NCBI RefSeq assembly: GCF_014857905.1
Contig: NZ_JACYXE010000009.1
Span: 1 to 64,000, forward strand
Reading direction: 5' to 3'
DNA: 64,000 bases
Origin: Agilicoccus flavus
Lineage (GTDB): Bacteria; Actinomycetota; Actinomycetes; Actinomycetales; Dermatophilaceae
Of the stretch, positions 28,101-34,634 are shown in pieces (positions within the stretch are counted from its first letter, which is position 1; each line of letters begins with the position of its first letter). The notes beneath the pieces were generated by a model. That model did no database searches. It was given only the letters and a program-made list of their open reading frames with translations, and had not been told where the DNA came from. The position numbers and the translations under genes were made by a program.

Positions 28101-29166
28101 CGTCGGGGACGGGGTTCCGGTCATCGTCGAGGATGACGGCGGTGTACGTGGGCACGGGGACCCCGATCGTCACCGCACGACCGGGCAGCAGACGCGTCCA
28201 CACGCAGGTGACGGTGGCCTCGGTCGGCCCGTACGTGTTGAGCATGCGACGCCCCGGCGCCCACCGCTCCACGAGCTCCGCGGGGCAGGCCTCCCCACCG
28301 ACCATGAGCCCGCGGATCGACGGGATCGTCCGTTCGACGGTGGAGAGCACCGTGGGGACGCAGTACAGCAGCGAGATCGCCCGCTCCTCGAGGAAACGGG
28401 TCAGGCCCGCGCCCACCCGGCGTCCGTCGGTGGGGCCCGCGACGAGGGTGGCCCCCACGCACCACGTCGGCCACACCTCCTCGATCGCGAAGTCGAACGA
28501 GATGGTCATGCCCTGGTAGACCCGGTCGGAGGGCTGGACGTCGTACACCTCGCTGATGACCTGCAGGAAGTTGCAGATGCTCGACTGGGCGACGTCGACG
28601 CCCTTGGGTCGGCCGCTGGAGCCGGACGTGTAGATGATGTACGCCGTCGGGTCGCCCTCGACCGGCACCTGAGGGCGCGTCCCCGAGGACCGGCGGATGA
28701 CCTCCAGCTCCTCGTCGAGGACGAGCATCCGGGCGTCGACGTCCTCGAGGCGGCCGGCGAGGTCGGCCGTCGTGATGACGATGTCGAGGCCGGAGTCGGA
28801 GGCGAAGTACTCGACCCGGTCCGCCGGCGACGCAGGATCGATCGGCACGAAGGCCGCGCCGGTCTTCTGCGCCCCGAGCAGGGCGACGTACATGAGGTAG
28901 CTCCGGTTGAAGAACAACCCCACCCGCGCCCCGACGGGCAGGCCGGCGGACAACAGGTGGTTGGCCAGGTGGTTCGCCTCGTCGTCGAGCTCGCGATAGG
29001 TGGCGGCGCCCCCCTCCCACTCCAGCGCGGTGGCATCGGGGCGCCGATCGCACGAGGCCTCGAAGTAGTGGTGCATCCGGGCCTGCAGAGGCGGTCCCCC
29101 GGGCCATTGCCCCGGGCGGTCCGACACGGTCCCGTCAGTCCGGGCGCGCAGGCCCTCCGTAGTCAT
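25144..29166 (-). CDS. Pls-like membrane NRPS: adenylation, PCP, membrane segments and three beta-helix domains
   Basis: The 1340-residue protein has an adenylation domain (residues about 35-530): YIIYTSGSSGRPKG, GGEACPAELVE, NTYGPTEATV, YRTGDLAR, RGHRVDLGEIE, SGKVDRKALP. A carrier domain follows with GGHSLS (serine about 570). The C-terminal half alternates at least six membrane segments with three left-handed beta-helix domains (from about 740, 985 and 1230; LAGARIGQACHIG, LGARIGTRAEVS, GVHVGRRSLLE). This is the layout of epsilon-poly-lysine synthetase Pls and the NRPS terminal-domain family. My manual pocket reading is D-F-E-Y-M-G-T-V-T-K; the acidic residue would suit a basic amino acid. 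Condensation and termination domains are absent. The product is unknown. Confidence 0.88.
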   Translation of the reverse strand: MTTEGLRARTDGTVSDRPGQWPGGPPLQARMHHYFEASCDRRPDATALEWEGGAATYRELDDEANHLANHLLSAGLPVGARVGLFFNRSYLMYVALLGAQKTGAAFVPIDPASPADRVEYFASDSGLDIVITTADLAGRLEDVDARMLVLDEELEVIRRSSGTRPQVPVEGDPTAYIIYTSGSSGRPKGVDVAQSSICNFLQVISEVYDVQPSDRVYQGMTISFDFAIEEVWPTWCVGATLVAGPTDGRRVGAGLTRFLEERAISLLYCVPTVLSTVERTIPSIRGLMVGGEACPAELVERWAPGRRMLNTYGPTEATVTCVWTRLLPGRAVTIGVPVPTYTAVILDDDRNPVPDGEVGELCIGGIGVARGYLNRPDLTADKFIAHPTDPHGGRIYRTGDLARVQEDGDIVYLGRADAEVKIRGHRVDLGEIESVMMRDPAVPTAAVKHLRSAEQGDELAGYVVVSPGENPDAVLARVHTAMRTSLPAYMVPTFMERIDEAPMLPSGKVDRKALPDPTTPRLIGGTGAVVAPDTAMETWVRSVWATVFGVDEDVLSVTADFFADLGGHSLSAANATSRLREDPRAASMSVVDLYAHPSVRALAEHLDLAAFASAEAPDGPLAQPVDRAARRPSTGRVAAFGAAQLAVVFIVVAIATLPFALLYWWYGGQPSSAMLQGIVLTFPLVYLAERWLLPLVVARLAGRDLQEGEHPLFGLVHLRVWLVGKAMELSPMSNLAGSAYAPGYLRLAGARIGQACHIGTAKVALPTLVDLGDDVTVGYATHLAGASLHDGVLRIGRVRIDDAATVAANCVLTGPCRVGERALLREQSSLAAGAALPSREAWQGAPAKRLPSVGEPILEIMASCDEAPRDWDRAHKERFALGLVALELAPLAAMLPVVALVWWALLASTELVAVVITALTGPVFVMSVCLLILALRRFGLPRTPVGIHHLRSRLGVEKWFADKLLEMSLQFTNTLYSTLYTPPWLRRLGARIGTRAEVSTIANIDPDLLTLGDESFVADMASVGSATYCNGHVAFRPTVVGRQSFVGNASFVPSGSHLADNSLLGVGSVPPTSGVRAGTSWLGNPPIYLPKREVFDEYTDEQTFRPARSRVVERYVIEALRICLPSSLLALSLFATLHVASVLGELGAPVLAMVFAVPAAAMVFGLTVVLVVAALKWILVGRYRPRVEPLWSRFVRRTEFVTGLYEAAAVPALLGLLTGTPLLGPVLRLFGVHVGRRSLLETTYLTEFDLVRLGDDVVIGPETSLQTHLFEDRVMKMGTIEVGDDVSTGTRSVVLYDTHVGRGADLAPLTLVMKGESLPPDTAWSGIPAQLSARSTAGGR

Positions 29167-29548
29167 GAGTGGCGTATCCCAACGTGTGAGGCGGTCGCAG
29201 CGGGCAGACCGGGCCGGCGTCGGGCGTGACGGCGGGCCGGAGCTGCGCGTCGGCGGCTCGCCCCCGTCCCCGGCCGGGCGGCGCACGCCACGCGCGTCAT
29301 TCGGGTCATCCGTTCAGAACGGACGTCCAGAATGTACGAACAGTAACGCAACACAGGCGAAATCACCCCTCCGCGTGCGGCCCGGGGCGCGGGCGACCCG
29401 CTCTCACGTCGGGCGATGCCCTCACGCCGTCGTCTCGACTGACGAGACACAGGGGGGTCGGGACGGGTGGCGGGTGGGGCGCGTGGCGACCCCTACGCGC
29501 CTCCCGCGGGCCCGAGCGGGCGGAGGGCACACCTGCGAGACTGGGCCG
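29167..29548. other. Divergent intergenic region between the Pls-like operon and pepN
   Basis: These 382 bp contain the lowest-GC patch of the neighbourhood (about 29310-29370). It holds GTTCAGAACGGACGTCCAGA and nearby ATGTACGAACAGTAACG, including the palindrome GGACGTCC. It is the likely control region for both divergent genes. No start-proximal ribosome binding site or clear -35/-10 pair is visible. Confidence 0.4.
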
Positions 29549-31954
29549 ATGCCCTCGCTGACCTGGACCGAGGCGGTCGAGCGCGCTCGCCTGCTCACCG
29601 TCGATCGCTACGACGTCACCCTGGCGCTGGACGAGGGCGAGACGTATCGGTGCCGCACCGTCGTCACGTTCGACTGCGCCGAACCGGGGGCGACCAGCTT
29701 CGTCGAGCTCGCCGATCCCCTCACGCTCGAGGCCACCCTCAACGGCACCCCGGTCGCCCACGCCGACGGGCGCATCGCCCTGCCGGACCTGGCGGCGAGC
29801 AGCGAGCTCGTCGTCGAGGCGAGCATGCCGACGGTGACGAACGGCGACGGGATGCACCGCTTCGTCGACACCGACGGCCGCACGTACGTGTCGGCCTACA
29901 CCGGGATGGACATCGCCTCCCGCGTGTTCCCGTGCTTCGACCAGCCCGACCTCAAGGCCCGGATCGCCCTGGCGGTCACCGCGCCGGACGGCTGGACCGT
30001 CCTCGCCCACGGCACCCCGACCCGCGAGGCCGGCGCGTGGTGTTTCCCGACGACCCCGCCGATCTCGACGTACCTGTTCGTCGTGTGCGCCGGGCCGTGG
30101 CACTCGCGCACGTGGGAGCACGCCGGCCTGCCGTTCGGGTGGCACGCCCGGGCCGCGAAGGCGGCGGACCTCGACCGCGACCTCCCCGAGCTGCGGCGCA
30201 TGACGGAGGCGTTCTTCGACCACTACACGACGTTCTTCACGCCGCCCTACCCGTTCGCGAGCTACCACCAGGTGCTCGTGCCGGGCCACAACTGGGGCGC
30301 CCTCGAGACGCCCGGCGCCGTCACCTTCCGGGACGAGCTCCTCCCCCGCGCCGCTCCCACCGCCCTCGAACAGCAGGGGCTCGCCGACACCATCGCCCAC
30401 GAGATGGCGCACATGTGGTTCGGCGACCTCGTGACGATGCGCTGGTGGCAGGACAGCTGGCTCAACGAGTCGTTCGCCGACTTCATGGGCTACGAGGTCG
30501 CGGGGCGGGCCGGGGGCTTCACCGACGCGTGGAGCGAGTGCGCACTGCTGCGCAAGCCCACCGGCTACCGCGCCGACGAGCGTCGCTCGACGCACCCGAT
30601 CGCCGAGGACGCCGCCGCACTCGTCGACGTCGACACGGCGTTCTCGAACTTCGACATGATCACGTACGCGAAGGGCAACGCCGTGCTCCGGCAGCTCGGC
30701 ACGTGGCTGGGGCGGGAGACCTTCCTCGCGGGCACGAACGCGTACCTGTCGGCGCATGCGTTCGGCAACGCCGACCTCGCCGACTTCCTCGCGGCGATGG
30801 ACTCCGTGAGCGACCGCGACGTGCGCGGCTGGGCTCAGCGCTGGCTGCGGACGACGGGCTTCGACACGATCCGGGTGACACGCGAGGGCGACGTCCCGGT
30901 GCTGACCAGGTTCGGGAGCCGGCCGCACCGGTTCACCGTCGCCGGCCTCGGGCCCGGGGGCGACCTCGTCGCGACCCGGCTCGTCGACCTCGACGACGAC
31001 CCGGTGAGGCTGCCCGAGTTCGCCGGCCTCGCCGTCCTGCCCAACGCGGGCGACGAGACGTTCGCGCGGGTGCGCCTCGACGAGGCGAGCCGGTCCGGCA
31101 TCGCGTCGTCGCTGTCGGGCATCGCCGACCCGCTGACGCGGGCGGTGGCGTGGCACACGGCCGCCGACATGGTCGGCACCGGCGACCTCACCGTCTCCGC
31201 CGCGTTCGACCTGCTCGAACGCCACCTGGGCCCCGAGCGCAACGAGGTGATCCTCGAGGGGGTGCTGCGCACGTTCGGGCGCCTGCGCGGCTCACTCGTC
31301 TGCGACCCGGCGGACCTCCCGCGCGCGCAGTCCGTCCTCGCGGCCACGGCCGCCCGGCTCGCCGACGGGGTGCCCGGTGCCGCCCGGGCGGCCCGGGAGG
31401 TGCTCGCCGCGAACACCGCGGACGTCGCCGCGCTGCGGGCGCTCCTTGCCGACGGCTCGACCGAGCCCTCGCTGCGCTGGACCGCCGTCGGCCGGCTCGT
31501 CGCTCTCGGGGAGGATCCGGGCCTTGTCGAGGACGAGGCCCGGCGGGACGGCAGCGACGCCGGGCGGCTCGCCGCGATCACCGCCCGCGCGATGATCCCG
31601 ACGCCGGCCGCGAAGACCGCGGCGTGGTCGCTGCTGGTGGACGGCACCCCGTCGAACCGGGAGTGGTCGGCGGGCTCCGCCGGGTTCTGGACCCCCGGTC
31701 AGGACGAGCTGACCGGGGACTACATCGGGCGTTACCTGGAGCGGGCGCCCGGCATCGCGGCCGAGCGCGGCCAGGGGTTCGCGCGGCTCGTCGGGGCGAG
31801 CGGACCGGTCCTGCCGTTGCCGACCGGGCGGCTGCGGGGATTGCGTGACGGCCTCGCCGCGGCCCTCGCGGGCGACCTGCCCCCCGTCCTGCGCCGCCAG
31901 TGGGACGACCTGCTCGACGACACCGACCGCGCGTTGGCGGTCCGGGCGGGCTGA
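29549..31954 (+). CDS. pepN: Aminopeptidase N (M1 family)
   Basis: The 801-residue cytosolic zinc aminopeptidase has an N-terminal beta-sandwich (YDVTLALDEGETYRCRTVV), FPCFDQPDLKA, the zinc site HEMAHMWFGDLVTMRWWQDS followed by WLNESFADF (HExxH-x18-E), the catalytic tyrosine in MITYAKGNAVLRQL and a helical ERAP1-like C-terminal half. The exopeptidase motif normally reading GAMEN is GALET, which keeps the substrate-binding glutamate but replaces the asparagine. It is divergent from the Pls-like operon, so involvement in turnover of that product is possible but general peptide turnover is the default role. Confidence 0.93.
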   Translation: MPSLTWTEAVERARLLTVDRYDVTLALDEGETYRCRTVVTFDCAEPGATSFVELADPLTLEATLNGTPVAHADGRIALPDLAASSELVVEASMPTVTNGDGMHRFVDTDGRTYVSAYTGMDIASRVFPCFDQPDLKARIALAVTAPDGWTVLAHGTPTREAGAWCFPTTPPISTYLFVVCAGPWHSRTWEHAGLPFGWHARAAKAADLDRDLPELRRMTEAFFDHYTTFFTPPYPFASYHQVLVPGHNWGALETPGAVTFRDELLPRAAPTALEQQGLADTIAHEMAHMWFGDLVTMRWWQDSWLNESFADFMGYEVAGRAGGFTDAWSECALLRKPTGYRADERRSTHPIAEDAAALVDVDTAFSNFDMITYAKGNAVLRQLGTWLGRETFLAGTNAYLSAHAFGNADLADFLAAMDSVSDRDVRGWAQRWLRTTGFDTIRVTREGDVPVLTRFGSRPHRFTVAGLGPGGDLVATRLVDLDDDPVRLPEFAGLAVLPNAGDETFARVRLDEASRSGIASSLSGIADPLTRAVAWHTAADMVGTGDLTVSAAFDLLERHLGPERNEVILEGVLRTFGRLRGSLVCDPADLPRAQSVLAATAARLADGVPGAARAAREVLAANTADVAALRALLADGSTEPSLRWTAVGRLVALGEDPGLVEDEARRDGSDAGRLAAITARAMIPTPAAKTAAWSLLVDGTPSNREWSAGSAGFWTPGQDELTGDYIGRYLERAPGIAAERGQGFARLVGASGPVLPLPTGRLRGLRDGLAAALAGDLPPVLRRQWDDLLDDTDRALAVRAG

Positions 31955-31963
31955 CGCCCGCCC
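31944..31963. terminator. Short hairpin at the pepN/marR convergent junction
   Basis: GGGCGGGC-TGAC-GCCCGCCC is a perfect 8-bp stem that spans the pepN stop codon and lies 4 bp from the end of the convergent marR gene. It lacks a T run, so termination is plausible but not certain. Confidence 0.4.
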
Positions 31964-31967
31964 GTCA

Positions 31968-32447
31968 TCAACGATCGACGGGGTCCTTCTCGCGGGAGAG
32001 CGCCTCGGAGATGTCCGCCAGGGCGGCGTCGAAGGCCTCGAGCCGCTCGGCGTCGAGGGCGTCGAAGACGAGTCGACGCACCGCGCGGGCGTGCGCCGGC
32101 GCGGCCGCCTCGATGGCGGCCCGACCCGCGTCGGTGACGTGCACGAAGGCACCGCGCCGGTCCTCGGCGCATCCCCGGCGCCGCACGAGGCCGCGATTCT
32201 CCATGCGCGTCACCTGATGGGACACGCGGGAGCGCTCCCACCCGGTCGCCTGGGCGAGGTCCCCGACGCGCAGCCGCCCGTCCGGCGACTCGGTGAGGCC
32301 CACGAGCACCTCGAAGTCGGGCAGCGACAACCCGGACCCGGCCTGCAGGTCCCGCGCGAGCGCGGCCGGCAGGAGCCGTTCCACGGTCAGCCACCGGCGC
32401 CACGTGCGCTGCTGGGAGTCGCTGAGCCAGGGGTCCTCGGTGTCCAT
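31968..32447 (-). CDS. MarR-family transcriptional regulator
   Basis: The 159-residue winged-helix protein reads LSLPDFEVLVGLTES, LRVGDLAQATGWERSRVSHQ (recognition helix), TRMENRGLVRRR and the wing DRRGAFVHVTDAGR. It is divergent from the YceI gene across 119 bp that contain an ACACGT-8-ACGTGT palindrome, so it probably represses yceI and itself. TAGGAT lies 6 nt before ATG 32447, with TTGAGT 18 bp further up, which predicts a leaderless mRNA. The inducing ligand is unknown. Confidence 0.9.
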   Translation of the reverse strand: MDTEDPWLSDSQQRTWRRWLTVERLLPAALARDLQAGSGLSLPDFEVLVGLTESPDGRLRVGDLAQATGWERSRVSHQVTRMENRGLVRRRGCAEDRRGAFVHVTDAGRAAIEAAAPAHARAVRRLVFDALDAERLEAFDAALADISEALSREKDPVDR

Positions 32448-32453
32448 GTCGTC

Positions 32454-32496
32454 ATCCTAGCCGATAGTTGACACGTCACTCAAAACGTGTGCATCC
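32454..32496. promoter_or_regulatory. Divergent marR/yceI promoters with a palindromic operator
   Basis: Minus strand: -35 TTGAGT (32478-32483), 18-bp spacer, -10 TAGGAT (32454-32459). Plus strand: -35 TTGACA (32468-32473), 17-bp spacer and a weak -10 GCATCC (32491-32496). The palindrome ACACGT-cactcaaa-ACGTGT (32471-32490) fills the yceI spacer and covers the marR -35, an ideal repressor site for both directions. Confidence 0.6.
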
Positions 32497-32566
32497 TGCT
32501 GGTGACGCATCACGCAGATCGCCCGGACCGCCGTCCGACGATCGACCCGACCAGAAGGAGTCAGAC

Positions 32567-33130
32567 ATGACCACCGCCACCGCCCCCCGCACGCTGTCCG
32601 ACCTCGCCGGCAGGTACGCCATCGACCCGGCCCACAGCCGCGTCGGCTTCGTCGCCCGCCACGCGATGGTGACCAAGGTCCGCGGCGCCTTCAACGACGT
32701 CGAGGGCACCGCGACCGTCGGCGCCGACCTCGCTGACGCCCGGGTCGACGTGACGATCCGCACCGCGAGCCTCGACACCCGCAACGAGCAGCGCGACGGC
32801 CATGTGAAGAGCGGCGACTTCCTCGCGGTCGAGGAGTACCCGACCATCACGTTCGTCTCGACGTCGGTCCGCGCCACGTCCGAGTCGGATCTGGAGATCA
32901 CCGGCGACCTCACCATCAAGGGCGTGACGAAGAGCGTCACCGTGCCCTTCGAGTTCGCCGGCGGCGCGCTCGACCCGTTCGGCAACGAGCGCATCGGCTT
33001 CGACGGCGGCCTGAGCATCAACCGCAGCGACTTCGGCATCACGTGGAACGCGGCCCTCGAGACCGGCGGCGTCCTCGTCAGCGACAAGATCACGCTCGAG
33101 TTCGAGATCTCGGCGATCAAGACCGCCTGA
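32567..33130 (+). CDS. YceI-family lipid-binding protein
   Basis: The 187-residue YceI protein is a lipocalin-like barrel that binds isoprenoid or other lipophilic molecules. Motifs: YAIDPAHSRVGFVARHAMVT, VRGAFNDVEGT, HVKSGDFLAVEEYPTITFVS, LTIKGVTKSVTVPFEF and ERIGFDGGLSINRSDFGI. No signal peptide is present, as in many actinobacterial members, so it should be cytosolic. AGAAGGAG precedes the ATG by 7 nt. It is controlled presumably by the divergent MarR protein and is followed by a strong terminator. Confidence 0.93.
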   Translation: MTTATAPRTLSDLAGRYAIDPAHSRVGFVARHAMVTKVRGAFNDVEGTATVGADLADARVDVTIRTASLDTRNEQRDGHVKSGDFLAVEEYPTITFVSTSVRATSESDLEITGDLTIKGVTKSVTVPFEFAGGALDPFGNERIGFDGGLSINRSDFGITWNAALETGGVLVSDKITLEFEISAIKTA

Positions 33131-33143
33131 ACCACACACCACG

Positions 33144-33188
33144 ACGCGTGAGGGGCGGCCCCGGATCTCGGGGCCGCCCCTCACGCGT
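33144..33188. terminator. Strong bidirectional hairpin between yceI and the DksA-like gene
   Basis: A perfect 19-bp stem (ACGCGTGAGGGGCGGCCCC and its complement) encloses the 7-nt loop GGATCTC, 13 bp after the yceI stop and 12 bp after the end of the convergent gene. Confidence 0.85.
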
Positions 33189-33200
33189 CCGGCGGCGGGG

Positions 33201-33620
33201 TCAGCGCGCCGCGGTCCGCCCGGCGCAGTCGACGCAGCGCGTCGTGGCCGGGCGCACCGCCAGCCGCTCCGCCGGGATCGGCCGCCCGCAGTCCTCGCAG
33301 GCGCCGTCCCACCCCTGCTCGAGCCGGGTGAGGGCGGCGTCGACGTCGGCGATCGCGCGCCTCGCCTCGTCGGCCGAGGCGCTCGCCTGCGCCCGGTCCC
33401 ACGCGATGGTCTGGCCCTCCGGATCGTGCTCGTCGTCGGCGTTCGCATCCACCGCGCCCTCGACGATGCGCGCGACGGTCTCCTCCGACGCGGCGAGGCG
33501 GACGAGGGCGTCGGCGCGGCGGGCGAGCAGCGCCTCGCGGTGGGTCCGGGGCGTGGTCGTGCCCTCGGACGCGTCCGGTCCGCGGCCGGCGTCAGGCCCG
33601 GGGCGTGGCGAACGTGTCAT
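33201..33620 (-). CDS. DksA/TraR C4 zinc-finger protein
   Basis: The 139-residue protein has a helical N-terminal region (REALLARRADALVRLAASEE) and a coiled-coil half (ADEARRAIADVDAALTRLEQ). The C-terminal four-cysteine finger is CEDCGRPIPAERLAVRPA plus TRCVDCAG. Such proteins can bind the RNA polymerase secondary channel, although the acidic DxxDxA tip of classical DksA is not evident; the actinobacterial members are poorly studied. The ATG at 33620 overlaps the end of the aldo/keto reductase gene by 29 bp, so the two are probably co-transcribed. Confidence 0.82.
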   Translation of the reverse strand: MTRSPRPGPDAGRGPDASEGTTTPRTHREALLARRADALVRLAASEETVARIVEGAVDANADDEHDPEGQTIAWDRAQASASADEARRAIADVDAALTRLEQGWDGACEDCGRPIPAERLAVRPATTRCVDCAGRTAAR

Positions 33621-34575
33621 ACCCGTGCCCCGAGCCGCGCGGCACGATCTCGTCGAGCTCGGCGAGGTCCTCCTCGCTCGGCTCCCACTCCAGGGCGGCC
33701 GCGTTGAGCGCCACCTGCTCCGGGCGGGACACCCCCGCGATGACGGAGGAGACCGTCGGTTGGGCGGCCAGGCCGGCGATCGCCACGTGCAGCAGCTCGA
33801 CGCCGCGGGCCTCGGCGAACCCGGCGAGGGCCTCGACGACGTCCCAGTCGGCGCCCGCCAGGCGCGACGCCTGGCTCGACTGCGCGAGGCGGCTGCCCTC
33901 CGGCGCGTCCTGCCCACGGCGGTACTTGCCCGTGAGAAGGCCGTACGCGAGCGGGAAGTAGGGCAGCACCCCCACCCCGAGATGCTCGCAGGCCGGCACG
34001 AGGTCGGTCTCCGCCGAGCGGTTGTACAGCGAGTACTCGTTCTGCGCCGAGACGAACGCCTGCACGCCGAGCGACTCCGCGAGCCGGTTCGCGTCGACGA
34101 CCTCCCAGGCGCGCAGGTTGGAGCAGCCGACGTAGCGGACCTTGCCTTCGCGGACGAGGTCGTCGAGCGTCGTCAACGTCTCCTCCATCGGCGTGTTCCG
34201 GTCGGGGGTGTGCAACTGGTAGAGGTCGATCCAGTCGGTGTCGAGGCGGCGCAGGCTCGCCTCCACCGCCCGGCGGATGTAGCGCCGGGATCCGCGCCGG
34301 TCGAAGTCGGGCCCGTTCAGGCCCTCGAGATCCATGCCGAACTTCGTCGCGACCACGACCTCGTCGCGGCGCCCCCGCAGCGCGCGACCCAGCAGCGTCT
34401 CGCTCTCGCCGCGCGTGTACGTGTCGGCGGTGTCGAAGAACGTGACCCCGTGCTCGAGCGCGGCGTCGACGATCCGGACCACCTCGTCGGCGTCGGTCCG
34501 CGCGCCGAAGGCGTTGCACCCGATGCCGAGGGCCGAGACCGCCAGACCGCTGTTCCCCACGGAGACATTGCGCAT
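33592..34575 (-). CDS. Aldo/keto reductase
   Basis: The 327-residue TIM-barrel oxidoreductase reads LGIGCNAFGARTD. The catalytic Asp/Tyr are in FFDTADTYTRGESE, the lysine in VVVATKFG and the histidine in DLYQLHTPDRN. The NADPH-binding end is SSVIAGVSRPEQVALNAAA. It probably reduces carbonyl compounds with NADPH; the physiological substrate cannot be inferred. TAGGGT lies 6 nt before ATG 34575, suggesting a leaderless mRNA. It is followed by the overlapping DksA-like gene. Confidence 0.92.
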   Translation of the reverse strand: MRNVSVGNSGLAVSALGIGCNAFGARTDADEVVRIVDAALEHGVTFFDTADTYTRGESETLLGRALRGRRDEVVVATKFGMDLEGLNGPDFDRRGSRRYIRRAVEASLRRLDTDWIDLYQLHTPDRNTPMEETLTTLDDLVREGKVRYVGCSNLRAWEVVDANRLAESLGVQAFVSAQNEYSLYNRSAETDLVPACEHLGVGVLPYFPLAYGLLTGKYRRGQDAPEGSRLAQSSQASRLAGADWDVVEALAGFAEARGVELLHVAIAGLAAQPTVSSVIAGVSRPEQVALNAAALEWEPSEEDLAELDEIVPRGSGHGYDTFATPRA

Positions 34576-34634
34576 GTGCCGACCCTACGACCCGTCGTTC
34601 GGGGCGACGGATCTCCCCCGCAGCGCGACCCGCC

